From Flavobacterium sp. PMTSA4 (lineage in GTDB: Bacteria; Bacteroidota; Bacteroidia; Flavobacteriales; Flavobacteriaceae): DNA of 64,000 bases. Shown here one piece after another: positions 42,711 to 52,005 of the stretch. Below the pieces are notes generated by a model that was given only the letters and a program-made list of their open reading frames with translations, was not told where the DNA came from and made no database searches. The translations under genes were made by a program, and so were the position numbers. Numbering within the stretch: position 1 is the first letter of the stretch; each line of letters begins with the position of its first letter. Where the stretch lies: assembly GCF_032098525.1 (NCBI RefSeq), contig NZ_CP134890.1, positions 1,922,001 to 1,986,000 of the forward strand, given 5' to 3'.

Positions 42711-43823
42711 TTATACTAATTCTGCTAATTCCTGACCTATTAAACTCCCAATTGCAACTCCCATTCCACCGAGGCGAACACCACAATAAACATGTTCTGA
42801 AAGTTGTTCAACAATTGGTTTTTTACTCGAACCTATTCCCATAATACCACTCCATCGATGTGCAATCTTAAATTCGGTATCGGGTAAAATTACTTCTTTT
42901 AACAATTCTTCCAAACGATTTTGGATTTTTTCTGTTTGACCTAATTCCGTGGTGGTTTCGCCTTCAAAATCCAGGTTTCGTCCACCGCCAAGTAGAATTC
43001 GGTCATCAATATTTCTGAAATAATAATAGCCTTTATCCAAATGGAAAGTTCCTTTGATATCAAGATTCGGAATGGGTTCGGTAATCAACACTTGAGCTCT
43101 GGCAGGTTTCACTTGATTGCTTGTCAACTGTTGAGCAAAACCATTAGTCGTAAATAATAGTTTTTTGGTGGTGAAGTTAAAATCATTAAAAGAAACTTCA
43201 ACTCCAGCACTTGTTTCATTATAAGAGTTAACAACCGCTTGATTCAGAATTAAAATACCATTTGAAATTGCTTTTTGAAGCAAAGCTTGCATCATTTTAC
43301 CCGTATCAATTTGCGCTTCATAAGGATTAAAAACAACATATTCCTGAATTCCTTTAAAATTAAATCGATCAATTTCTTTAGTGAACACTTCGTTTTTGAA
43401 CAACGGATTTAAAACGTCATTTATAAAAGGTAATTTTTGCAAACATTCCGTATAGGTGCTTTCATCTTCATTCAAAAACAATTCATATCCACCAAAAGGT
43501 TTAAAGTCTATAGCTTCATCATCAAGGTTTTTTCTCAGCAACTGCAAACCATTCCACCGCTTTTGAATTAGTTGAATCACTTCTTCCTCACTATGATTCT
43601 TTAAATCATCTATAATTTCAGAAATACTTCCAAAACAAGCAAAACCAGCATTTTTAGTACTCGCGCCTTGAGGCAGCATTCCTTTTTCAAGTACCAAAAT
43701 TTTACTGTTCGGATGCTTCTCTCGCAAAGCTAACGCACAATGCAATCCCACTATTCCGCTTCCAACTATAGTAAAGTCAACTTTATCAAACCAAGTTTTT
43801 AGTTCCCAATAACTTAAATTCAT
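42711..43823 (-). CDS. FAD-dependent oxidoreductase (DAO family)
   Basis: This 370-residue flavoenzyme of the D-amino-acid oxidase/glycine oxidase fold has FAD-binding VDFTIVGSGIVGLHCALALREKHP near residue 15. ASTKNAGFACFGSISEII follows, the flavin-contact motif with the Cys often seen in covalent flavinylation or substrate contact. RILLGGGRNLDFEGETTTE and IAHRWSGIMGIGSSKKPIVEQ are characteristic of the family's C-terminal half. The substrate is probably an amine or amino acid but is not identified. It is translationally adjacent to mtgA (no gap). Confidence 0.85.
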   Translation of the reverse strand: MNLSYWELKTWFDKVDFTIVGSGIVGLHCALALREKHPNSKILVLEKGMLPQGASTKNAGFACFGSISEIIDDLKNHSEEEVIQLIQKRWNGLQLLRKNLDDEAIDFKPFGGYELFLNEDESTYTECLQKLPFINDVLNPLFKNEVFTKEIDRFNFKGIQEYVVFNPYEAQIDTGKMMQALLQKAISNGILILNQAVVNSYNETSAGVEVSFNDFNFTTKKLLFTTNGFAQQLTSNQVKPARAQVLITEPIPNLDIKGTFHLDKGYYYFRNIDDRILLGGGRNLDFEGETTTELGQTEKIQNRLEELLKEVILPDTEFKIAHRWSGIMGIGSSKKPIVEQLSEHVYCGVRLGGMGVAIGSLIGQELAELV

Positions 43824-44043
43824 TTTTGAATTATTTATGTGATAAAAATAATAATACTTCCTAAATAATCGGGTTTAATACAACATAGATTATATAATTC
43901 TCTTATTTTTTTGTATACAATTGCTTATAATTTAAAACTTAAACACGTAGTTTATCGATTTGTTAATAATTTTGGTTTATTGGTGAAAAATATGGAAAAA
44001 TAAGTTTTACATTTAGCGGCTATTTTTAACCAAATTATATTAT

Positions 44044-47000
44044 ATGAAATTTAAATTACTTTCGGTAACGTTGTTACTGGCAAGTACCATAACCTTTGGT
44101 CAAACCAACGGAAAATTATGGAATGCCACTTCAAAAAACAACAATCTGGCAGCACTTGATGCTAGAATGCAACTCCCAGAGAAACATTTATTTACACTTG
44201 ATTTACAAGTGATAAGAGCAACACTTTCTGGAGCTCAAAATCGTTTCACTTCTCAAAAAGCAACTACTGTTTTAGCCATTCCAAATGCAGATGGTATTCT
44301 GGAAAACTATAGAGTATATGAAAACCCTATCATGGAGCAAGATTTAGCGCTTCGTTATCCAGAAATCAAATCTTATGTAGGTGTTGGTATTACCAATCCT
44401 GCTTCAAGGGTTTACTTTAGTGTAACGCCATTAGGATTTAGATCTATGGTTTTATGTCCTGATAAACCAGCCGAATTTATCGAACCAATTTCAGCCGATT
44501 ATTCTACTTACTCTGTGTATAGAAAGGCAGATAAAATTCAAAATTTATCTACTTTCGAATGTAGCGTAATCGACAAAGCCATTAATTCAACAGGTATTAA
44601 TCCTGACTTGTTACGTCCAAATGCAGACGATTCCACTTTGAGAACGTTTCGTTTAGCAATGTCATGTACAGGTGAATATACTGCCTACTTTGGAGGCACA
44701 AAAGCGCAAGCTTTAGCAGCTATCACAAATTCAATTACGCGTTGTAATGGTGTTTTTGAAATGGATTTTGGCGTAAGAATGGTGTTGATTGCCAATACAG
44801 ATGCTGTTATTTATACCAGTGCTTCTAGCGATCCATATTCGCCTGCTTCAAGTTTGTCTAACTGGAATTCACAATTACAATCAACTTTAACTTCAGTTAT
44901 TGGTGAAGCTAACTACGATGTTGGTCATTTATTTGGTGCTACTGGTGGCGGTGGAAATGCAGGTTGTATTGGTTGTGTTTGTGTAAATGGTTCTAAAGGT
45001 AGTGGCTATACTTCGCCTGCCGATGGAATTCCTTATGGAGATAATTTTGACATTGATTATGTAGCTCACGAATTAGGACACCAGTTTGGAGCGAACCATA
45101 CTTTTACCCACAGCACAGAGTCAGGAACAGGAGCACAAATGGAGCCAGGTTCAGGTTCAACCATCATGGGATATGCCGGAATTACAGCAAAAGATGTACA
45201 GCCACATTCTGATGCTTATTTTCATGCAATCAGCATTCAACAAGTAACGAATAATATTAAAAATAAAACCTGTCAAACCAATACTGCTACAGGTAATGCT
45301 GTACCAACGGCTAACGCTGGTTTAGATTATACAATCCCAAAAAGCACTCCGTTCATGTTAACAGGTTCTGGAACCGATGCAAACGGTGATACTTTAACCT
45401 ATTGCTGGGAGCAAATGAATCTTGGAACTTCTACTACATCAACGCCTAGTGCAACTGCAACTGCTGGACCAACATTTAGATCGTATAGTCCAAGCACTAA
45501 CCCAACGAGAACATTCCCAAGAATGCAAAGCGTTTTAGCAGGTGCAACTACAACTACAGGATCTGAAATCCCTGTGGAAGTTTTATCATCTGTGGCTAGA
45601 ACATTAAACTTCCGACTTACAGTTAGAGACAACCGCGCTGGTGGTTCGGCTAATAATAGTGATGATGCTATTATTACAGTTAATGGTACCGCTGGTCCAT
45701 TTACAGTAAGCTCGCCAAACACTGCTGTTTCTTATGTTGGCGGAAGCACTCAAACCGTTACTTGGAACGTAGCAGGAACTACCGCTAATGGCGTAAACTG
45801 CGCTAACGTTGATATTTTATTATCAACTGATGGAGGAACAAACTGGACTACTATCTTAGCGGCAACGCCAAATGATGGAACGCAAGCCGTTACAATTCCA
45901 AATACACCTAGCACAACTTCTAGAATAATGGTTAAAGGAACAAATCATATTTTCTTTGATGTTTCAAACACCAATTTTACCATTACTGCAGGTTCTGCAC
46001 CTGATACAACAGCGCCAACAGCACCAACACTTTCTGCTTCTGGCACTACACAAACCAGCACTAACTTATCATGGTCAGGCGCTACAGACAATGTAGGTGT
46101 TACTGGATATGACGTATATCGAGGTGCAACTTTATTAGGCTCAACAGCAGCTACAACCTATGCAGTAACAGGGTTAACTCCTTCTACAGCATATTCATTT
46201 ACTGTAAGAGCAAAAGATGCAGCAGGAAACGTTTCTGTAGCTAGTAATACCGTTAATGTAACAACGCTTGCTCCTGTAGTAGACACTACTGCGCCTACAG
46301 CGCCAACTTTAACCGCTTCTGGAACAACATCTTCTTCAACCAATTTATCATGGTCTGGCGCTACAGATAACGTAGGTGTAACAGAATATGATGTATATCA
46401 AGATGGAGCTTTATTAGGTTCAACGGCTTCAACAAACTATTCAGTAACTGGGTTAAACCCAACTACTGCTTATGCATTCACAGTAAAAGCTAAAGACGCA
46501 GCAGGTAATGTATCTGTGGCAAGTAATACAGTTAATGTGACCACTTTAGCAGTAACAGTAACCTATTGTACTTCTCAAGGAAATAGCATTGCCGATGAAT
46601 ATATTGGTCGCGTTCAGATTGGCTCAATCGATAACGTTTCTGGCGGAGTAACGGGTTATGTAGATTATACTTCGTTATCTACTGATTTAACCAAAGGTGA
46701 TGCAGCAACTATTACTATTACACCTACTTGGACAGGAACAACTTATAGTGAAGGTTATGCCGTATTTATCGATTACAACCAAGACGGTGATTTTGCCGAT
46801 GCTGGCGAAACCGTTTGGACAAAAGCTACTTCTACTGCAACACCAGCAGTAGGAACATTTACTGTGCCTACAACTGCATTAAGTGGACCAACCAGAATGA
46901 GAGTTTCTATGAAATACAACGGAACTCCAACATCTTGTGAAACGTTCTCTTATGGTCAAGTAGAAGATTACACCGTAAATCTTGTAGCAGCTGTAGCAGA

Positions 47001-48243
47001 TACAACTCCGCCAACAGCACCAACATTAACCGCTTCCGGAACAACTGAAACCACTACCGATTTATCATGGTCGGGCGCTACAGATAACGTAGGTGTAACA
47101 GGATATGATGTATATCGAGGTGCAACTTTGTTAGGCTCAACAGCTTCAACTACCTATGCAGTTACCGGTTTATCACCATCTACAACCTATTCATTTACAG
47201 TAAGAGCAAAAGACGCTGCCGGAAATGTTTCTGCGGCTAGCAATACAGTAAATGTCACTACGGCTACCCCAGCAGGAGATACAACACCTCCTTCAGCACC
47301 AACTAATTTAACAGCTTCAGGTACTACACAAACCACTACTTCTTTAAGTTGGAATGCTTCTGCAGATAATGTTGGAGTAACAGGTTATGAAGTTTTCTTA
47401 GGCGGAAGTTCAATAGGAACCGTAACTGCTACTTCGGCTAACATTACAGGATTAACCACTGCTACTGCTTATTCATTTACAGTAAGAGCTTTTGATGCCG
47501 CTGGAAACAATTCCGCAATGAGTAATGTGGCAAATGTAACTACATTACCAGTAGCAACAGTTACCTATTGTACCTCACAAGGAAACAGCACTGCCGATGA
47601 ATACATCAACAGAGTTCAATTGGGTACTATCAACAACACTTCTGGAAACAATGGTGGTTATGCCGATTTCACTTCAATGTCTACCAACCTTGTTAGAGGA
47701 ACCAGCAACTCAATTACAATCACTCCAGGATGGACAGGTAGTGCATTCAACGAAGCCTACAGAGTGTGGATTGACTTCAACCAAGACGGTGACTTTGCCG
47801 ATTCAGGCGAACAAGTAGTTAATGTAACCAAAACTAAAACCACACCAATAGCAAGAAGTTTCACTGTACCAACATCGGCGCTATTAGGTGCTACTAGAAT
47901 GCGTGTTTCAATGAAATACAATGCTTCTCCTTCGTATTGTGAGGCATTCTCTTATGGTGAGGTAGAAGATTATACTGTTGTCATCACTTCTACCGCAAGA
48001 ATCGACGATAACGGTAAATTCTCGTTCAATTTATATCCTAACCCAGTTAAAGGCGATATCTTAAACATAGGCAACCTAGAAGGTGCAGCTACCTATAGAA
48101 TCTTTAACATGATAGGACAAGAATTAGGAAACGGAAAACTAGAAAACAACAACGTTTCAGTGGGCAATTTAAAAGCAGGTGCTTACTTAATTGAAATCAC
48201 CACTAACAATCAAACAGCCACAAAACGTTTCATAAAAGAATAA
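44044..48243 (+). CDS. Secreted zinc metalloprotease with FN3 and GEVED modules and T9SS sorting domain
   Basis: This is a 1399-residue extracellular protease. Residues 1-19 are the signal peptide and about 20-190 a propeptide. A reprolysin-like metzincin domain has the zinc motif HELGHQFGANH (H342, H346, H352) and the Met-turn STIMGYAG. A reeler/Ig-like linker runs to about 650. FN3 modules follow at about 655-745, 748-838, 985-1075 and 1079-1170. GEVED (Asp/Glu-rich) modules lie at about 841-980 and 1175-1315 (each starts YCTSQGNS and includes WTG and DYNQDGDF or DFNQDGDF). The type A T9SS tail begins about 1325 (FNLYPNPVKGD) and ends TATKRFIKE. Export by Sec then the type IX system is expected. 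Near-identical FN3 copies imply recent module duplication. Confidence 0.93.
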   Translation: MKFKLLSVTLLLASTITFGQTNGKLWNATSKNNNLAALDARMQLPEKHLFTLDLQVIRATLSGAQNRFTSQKATTVLAIPNADGILENYRVYENPIMEQDLALRYPEIKSYVGVGITNPASRVYFSVTPLGFRSMVLCPDKPAEFIEPISADYSTYSVYRKADKIQNLSTFECSVIDKAINSTGINPDLLRPNADDSTLRTFRLAMSCTGEYTAYFGGTKAQALAAITNSITRCNGVFEMDFGVRMVLIANTDAVIYTSASSDPYSPASSLSNWNSQLQSTLTSVIGEANYDVGHLFGATGGGGNAGCIGCVCVNGSKGSGYTSPADGIPYGDNFDIDYVAHELGHQFGANHTFTHSTESGTGAQMEPGSGSTIMGYAGITAKDVQPHSDAYFHAISIQQVTNNIKNKTCQTNTATGNAVPTANAGLDYTIPKSTPFMLTGSGTDANGDTLTYCWEQMNLGTSTTSTPSATATAGPTFRSYSPSTNPTRTFPRMQSVLAGATTTTGSEIPVEVLSSVARTLNFRLTVRDNRAGGSANNSDDAIITVNGTAGPFTVSSPNTAVSYVGGSTQTVTWNVAGTTANGVNCANVDILLSTDGGTNWTTILAATPNDGTQAVTIPNTPSTTSRIMVKGTNHIFFDVSNTNFTITAGSAPDTTAPTAPTLSASGTTQTSTNLSWSGATDNVGVTGYDVYRGATLLGSTAATTYAVTGLTPSTAYSFTVRAKDAAGNVSVASNTVNVTTLAPVVDTTAPTAPTLTASGTTSSSTNLSWSGATDNVGVTEYDVYQDGALLGSTASTNYSVTGLNPTTAYAFTVKAKDAAGNVSVASNTVNVTTLAVTVTYCTSQGNSIADEYIGRVQIGSIDNVSGGVTGYVDYTSLSTDLTKGDAATITITPTWTGTTYSEGYAVFIDYNQDGDFADAGETVWTKATSTATPAVGTFTVPTTALSGPTRMRVSMKYNGTPTSCETFSYGQVEDYTVNLVAAVADTTPPTAPTLTASGTTETTTDLSWSGATDNVGVTGYDVYRGATLLGSTASTTYAVTGLSPSTTYSFTVRAKDAAGNVSAASNTVNVTTATPAGDTTPPSAPTNLTASGTTQTTTSLSWNASADNVGVTGYEVFLGGSSIGTVTATSANITGLTTATAYSFTVRAFDAAGNNSAMSNVANVTTLPVATVTYCTSQGNSTADEYINRVQLGTINNTSGNNGGYADFTSMSTNLVRGTSNSITITPGWTGSAFNEAYRVWIDFNQDGDFADSGEQVVNVTKTKTTPIARSFTVPTSALLGATRMRVSMKYNASPSYCEAFSYGEVEDYTVVITSTARIDDNGKFSFNLYPNPVKGDILNIGNLEGAATYRIFNMIGQELGNGKLENNNVSVGNLKAGAYLIEITTNNQTATKRFIKE

Positions 48244-48265
48244 CCCAAAAGAATTATTCATTCTT

Positions 48266-48298
48266 AAAAACCACTCTCTAAAAGGAGTGGTTTTTTGT
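48266..48298 (+). terminator. Terminator of the metalloprotease gene
   Basis: AAAAACCACTC and GAGTGGTTTTTT enclose an 8-nt loop, 23 nt after the stop. Confidence 0.88.
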
Positions 48299-48301
48299 TT
48301 T

Positions 48302-48460
48302 GATTTCATTTTCACAAATAGTCATGGTGTTTTTGCTCAAAATCAACAACGCACTTTTAATCCATTGGATAAAGTAATTGAACTGTGTGAAAGATTAGTT
48401 CAAGCTGAGAAAGATAAAGTACCTTTTCTAAAAAAACTGCTAAAAGATAAAATAATTTGA
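48302..48460 (+). pseudogene. 3' relic of a gene, possibly a HTH regulator
   Basis: A frame open from the terminator to TGA at 48458-48460 reads ...NPLDKVIELCERLVQAEKD followed by KVPFLKKLLKDKII. It has good amphipathic-helix character but no start codon or 5' part. The ending resembles C-termini of small XRE/S24-type regulators (ELYERLLQAEKEKVELL-like). I take it as the truncated end of a lost gene at the border of the RHS region. Confidence is low, as only about 52 codons remain. Confidence 0.4.
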
Positions 48461-48540
48461 AAATAAGAGTAATTATAGCCCAAATTCAGGAGACTTTGAG
48501 CATAGGATAGTTTAATATAGACTGGAGCAGTCTTTTACTT

Positions 48541-48885
48541 CTATTTTATTAATTCAGCATTTATAATCAACCCTTTTTCTTTATCAATAGTAACTTCAAT
48601 GCCATTCAAATTATAAGCCATTAGTTCATCATTTTTATTAATATATATATTTGTAAAATAATTTTTATCATGAAGTTTAGTTACTTCAGATATTATCCAT
48701 ATTAGATTGCCCTGAAAATCAAAACAATAAATATTTCTATCGCTTTCTAAATCTGTTGAGGAAAGTAATAAAATAATTATATCATCAACTATTAAGAATT
48801 TTTCTATAATAGATGGAGCATTAATTAATAGAAAATCATCAATAAAAAAATGACTTTGTTGTATGTAAAAGTTGTGATTATTCAT
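48541..48885 (-). CDS. Probable immunity protein of the adjacent RHS tip
   Basis: This 114-residue soluble protein has no signal peptide. The sequence is acidic and hydrophobic with alternating strands (FLIVDDIIILLLSSTDLESDRNIYCFDFQGNLIWIISEV), reminiscent of small beta-propeller-blade or SMI1/other immunity folds. No family is recognised. The start codon lies 1 nt after the stop of the RHS tip gene, the canonical toxin-immunity arrangement, and this position is the main support for the call. The AT content is high, as is common for such cassettes. Confidence 0.6.
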   Translation of the reverse strand: MNNHNFYIQQSHFFIDDFLLINAPSIIEKFLIVDDIIILLLSSTDLESDRNIYCFDFQGNLIWIISEVTKLHDKNYFTNIYINKNDELMAYNLNGIEVTIDKEKGLIINAELIK

Positions 48886-48886
48886 T

Positions 48887-49912
48887 TTACTTTTTTAATG
48901 GGATTGATTTTCCATAAGATACGTTTCCTCCATTTAATACTTCAATTTGAAAACCTCCACCATTAGTTCCAAACGCTTCAACTCCTGCAGCCTCCCCAAC
49001 TCTAACAGTTGAATTAACTTGAATTGTAGCTTCCGTAGCTTGAACTGGTTCGTATTTTAATGAAAATTTATCTTTTAATTGTGCCGGAGATAGTCCCTTT
49101 ATCTCTTCCATAGTTGTAAACCAAGCACCTTTAACATTATCTGGACCCGATAATCTTACTACATTTATTTCTTTTACCAATTGAACCTCCCCTAATGTGA
49201 CATTAGGTTTGTAAGGAGCTTCAAGTTTAGGATTAGCACTTGTGAATTCTTTATTTACATCATTTGATTGAACTAATTTAACTTTATCTACATTTTTAGC
49301 AGAACTAACTTTATTAACTATTTTACCAATCGTAAATGAAGCTCCTTCAGCAAGTAATCCATAAATAACAATTTTACTTGCTTCTCCAGCATTATCATAT
49401 CTTCTCCGTGCTTCAACGAAATTTCCTTTTTTTGCTGCGTCATGCCCTCTTTCAGTTTCATTAATTGATCTCAACAAAGATCCTCCAATAATCATTCTCG
49501 ATAATGTACCTTTTGTCACGAAAACATCAACAAAAACAAATGCAGTTAAAGCAATATATTTTTTAGATCTTGTGTTATATTCTTTTAATTGTTTTTCATT
49601 TAGAGTTTTAATTTTATCTGCTTCGTGATTATGACCCCAAATCTCTACATCAGACTCTAATCCTTCAAGTTCAATAGCGTCCGTAACTCTATTTTCACTA
49701 AAAGCATATGGAGAATTCCAAGGATAAGATTTTTCAATTGGATCAGTTGCAAAAAATCTCCCCACTCTCGGATCGTGCATTCTAAAAGTATAATTCAACG
49801 AATTCCCTTCACCTTTGACTTCATCGTCTTTTTCCTGTCCTTGGAAGCCGTAGCGGTAGTCGCTATTGGAGCCGTGGCGGTTTGGTACGAGAGACCCGAA
49901 AGGATAGTAATC
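48887..49912 (-). pseudogene. Orphan RHS core/tip with C-terminal toxin-like domain
   Basis: The frame starts at 49912 directly after an in-frame TAG and has no good start codon before TTG at 49798 (341 codons in all). The first 38 residues (DYYPFGSLVPNRHGSNSDYR, then YGFQGQEKDDEVKGEGNS), plus LNYTFRMHDPRVGRFFATDP, are the conserved RHS repeat-associated core that precedes variable toxins in Bacteroidota. Next is a helical region with a hydrophobic segment (YIALTAFVFVDVFV). The last about 100 residues (GAWFTTMEEIKGLSPAQLKD, later GGGFQIEVLNGG) look like a polymorphic toxin C-terminus I cannot name. I interpret it as a displaced RHS C-terminal cassette whose shell has been lost. Confidence 0.75.
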
Positions 49913-50027
49913 CTATCTTTTTAAAAGCCAGTATTTATAAGAACTTCAACCTTTTTTTGGACTAAGATTTTTTACCAAAATTAGTCATTTTTATCACTTA
50001 TTGTGCACAGAAATAAAATGATTTCTG

Positions 50028-50528
50028 CTATTTTTTCAATCGTATCCATTGAGTTTCTTTTTCAAAAGCAACTTTAATTGAGTCACGATTAAAGCTAATT
50101 ACTTTGACATTTTCTTTTTGCTCGTTTAGACTTAGCTTTAAAAATTTACCTGCAACACTCAAAAGTATGGTTTCTTTCTTTTTTTCTTCAGACAAAATAT
50201 GACCATAATAAATAATCTTTGGGAAAGGCCTTTTCACTTTAGAAACAGGTTCTTTTTTAATATTTACTTTAGTTGAACTATTTCTTTGATGAGTAATAAT
50301 GGGATTTGGGTTCCTGTAATTTAGCACCAAAAAAGGATCACGTTCGAGTGGTTTTAATTCAAAAGTATCCTTACTACTATTTGTTAATTTACCACTAAAG
50401 TTTTTAGTTGATTGAAAGACCTCTATTTCTGGTGCAAAGAAAAAATGGCGCACGTATCTATAAATAACAGTTCCCCACAATCCGAGGACTATTACCAATA
50501 ATGCTATATTTATTTTTTTCTTTGACAA
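50028..50528 (-). CDS. GspC/PilP-like inner-membrane connector protein
   Basis: This 166-residue protein has one N-terminal TM helix (residues about 7-25) and a periplasmic tail. The tail first has a Pro/Ser/Thr linker, then a short beta domain reading IIYYGHILSEEKKKETILLSVAGKFLKLSLNEQ...VKVISFNRDSIKVAF. This order (TM, linker, small beta domain with a Y-x-G start and a dsIkV ending) is that of GspC homology-region or PilP domains, which link the inner-membrane platform to the secretin. It is the last gene of the secretion operon, 6 nt after the FN3 lipoprotein gene. The assignment rests on layout and pattern; primary identity is not visible. Confidence 0.6.
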   Translation of the reverse strand: MSKKKINIALLVIVLGLWGTVIYRYVRHFFFAPEIEVFQSTKNFSGKLTNSSKDTFELKPLERDPFLVLNYRNPNPIITHQRNSSTKVNIKKEPVSKVKRPFPKIIYYGHILSEEKKKETILLSVAGKFLKLSLNEQKENVKVISFNRDSIKVAFEKETQWIRLKK

Positions 50529-50534
50529 TGGTTT

Positions 50535-51491
50535 CTAGTTTATAGTAAACTTAAATGGCGAACTTGTTGCGCCTGTATTCCCTGCCGTATCTTTTGCTTT
50601 TACTCTCCAATAATATTCGCCAGCAGTAGTAAAAGTTTGTTGAAAGCTCAAACTGTTCGTTGTAGCGGTTTGTAGTATACTAGCAAAAGTAATGTCATTT
50701 GAAAATTCAATTGTATAGGAAATGGTAGACTGTATTGTTCCCACATCGGCTGGGATAGTCCATGTAAATGTAATTGGTTGGTTTACAACTTGAGTACTAT
50801 TATTAGTTGGATTTTGATTAATAGGAACGTTAGGAATTGTTCTGTCAACTAGAAATTTTCTAGATGAAAATGCAGATTGACTCGTACTATTAACTGCTTT
50901 TACTTTCCATCTGTATTCAGCATCACTTGTTAATAATGTGTTGGGTAAAGTTAGCGAAGTGGCTGTTAAATCAGTTTGTTGACTCACTATTGATTCACCG
51001 TTAGTAACATTGATTAATTCGAAAGTGTACGTATCAGCAACATTGACATTTTGCCAGTTTAAAATTATGGATGAACTATTTGTATACAGATTGTCTGATG
51101 GATTTAAGAGAATTACTTGTTGATTTGTTAAATCATCTGTTTCGATAACAGAAAAGTTATAGTTGAAAGTATAATTTGATTGATAGGCTGAATTTTCACC
51201 TCTAACACGCCATTGGTATGCTCCTTGCTCTAATGGATAACTTAAATTTCTTTGCGTCACTAAGGAATCAACAATCAGAGAAGCTCCAACACTATATACT
51301 TGTACTCTATACTGATCAGCTCCATCTAATTCAGACCATTGAAAATTTACCACATTACTGACTATTTCCTGATTGTTTTGAGGTGATATTATTTGCACCG
51401 TATCATTTGAGATATCCTCTTCAAGAATATCATCACACGATACCATCGAGAAAATACTCAAAAAAAGTAAAAAATTAATTAGTGTTTTCAT
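50535..51491 (-). CDS. FN3-repeat lipoprotein within the type II-like operon
   Basis: This 318-residue lipoprotein (FLSIFSMVSC|DD, Cys at about 19) has three fibronectin III/Ig-like domains: residues about 30-115 (IISPQNNQEIVSNVVNFQW...YQWRVRGENS), 120-215 and 220-318 (YYWRVKAKDTAGNTGATSSPF). It overlaps the upstream GspM-like gene by 17 nt, so it is translationally coupled. There is no such component in classical T2SS. The position between the GspM-like and GspC-like genes suggests an outer-membrane partner of the secretin (pilotin-like) or a surface-exposed substrate receptor. That role is inference. Confidence 0.8.
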   Translation of the reverse strand: MKTLINFLLFLSIFSMVSCDDILEEDISNDTVQIISPQNNQEIVSNVVNFQWSELDGADQYRVQVYSVGASLIVDSLVTQRNLSYPLEQGAYQWRVRGENSAYQSNYTFNYNFSVIETDDLTNQQVILLNPSDNLYTNSSSIILNWQNVNVADTYTFELINVTNGESIVSQQTDLTATSLTLPNTLLTSDAEYRWKVKAVNSTSQSAFSSRKFLVDRTIPNVPINQNPTNNSTQVVNQPITFTWTIPADVGTIQSTISYTIEFSNDITFASILQTATTNSLSFQQTFTTAGEYYWRVKAKDTAGNTGATSSPFKFTIN

Positions 51492-52005
51492 AATTTTGGA
51501 ATATAAGGTTTAAATGAAGTATTTCTTTTTTATTGTTTTTGTTCTCAGTATAAAATTTAGTACTTACGATTTTAGAATATTCAAACTTCTTTTCAAATTC
51601 ATAAGTTAATTCTAAAAGATTATTATAATTACCCGTTAAATCAATCTGGTAAGTATAAACTAAATAATCGTTTTGTCTACTTTCATGTATGGTTTGTATG
51701 CTGTTTATTTCTAATTTTTTTCCATTCTTAACTGAAAAATCAATTATTTTTTGTTGAATGTTTTCTTTTTCAACGCCTATTTTCCCTATTAATTTATCCA
51801 AATCTTTAACATCTTTTTGTAGTACATATATATTAGAGGACTGACTGTTCATAGTTGATTTTTTTTCTGTCAGCATACTGTTTTCTTTATACAAATCAAT
51901 CAAATTACTAAAAGACCTACGATAGGATGCAACTGAGAGCATCAGGAAAAGTATTCCTAAAAATTTTACTTTAGTCTTAAAGGTGTATTGATTAAACATC
52001 AGCAA
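51475..52005 (-). CDS. GspM/PilO-like inner-membrane protein
   Basis: This 176-residue bitopic protein has a short cytosolic N-terminus, a TM helix at about 13-30 and a coiled-coil segment (NLIDLYKENSMLTEKKSTMN onward). A ferredoxin-like periplasmic domain follows (KLEINSIQTIHESRQNDYLVYTYQIDLTGNYNNLLELTYEFEKKF). The pattern GNYNNLLELTYEFEK is the hallmark of PilO/GspM domains, where a short loop precedes a long helix. The start overlaps the GspL-like gene by 14 nt. Expected function: scaffold in the inner-membrane assembly platform with the GspL-like protein. Confidence 0.75.
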   Translation of the reverse strand: MLMFNQYTFKTKVKFLGILFLMLSVASYRRSFSNLIDLYKENSMLTEKKSTMNSQSSNIYVLQKDVKDLDKLIGKIGVEKENIQQKIIDFSVKNGKKLEINSIQTIHESRQNDYLVYTYQIDLTGNYNNLLELTYEFEKKFEYSKIVSTKFYTENKNNKKEILHLNLIFQNYENTN

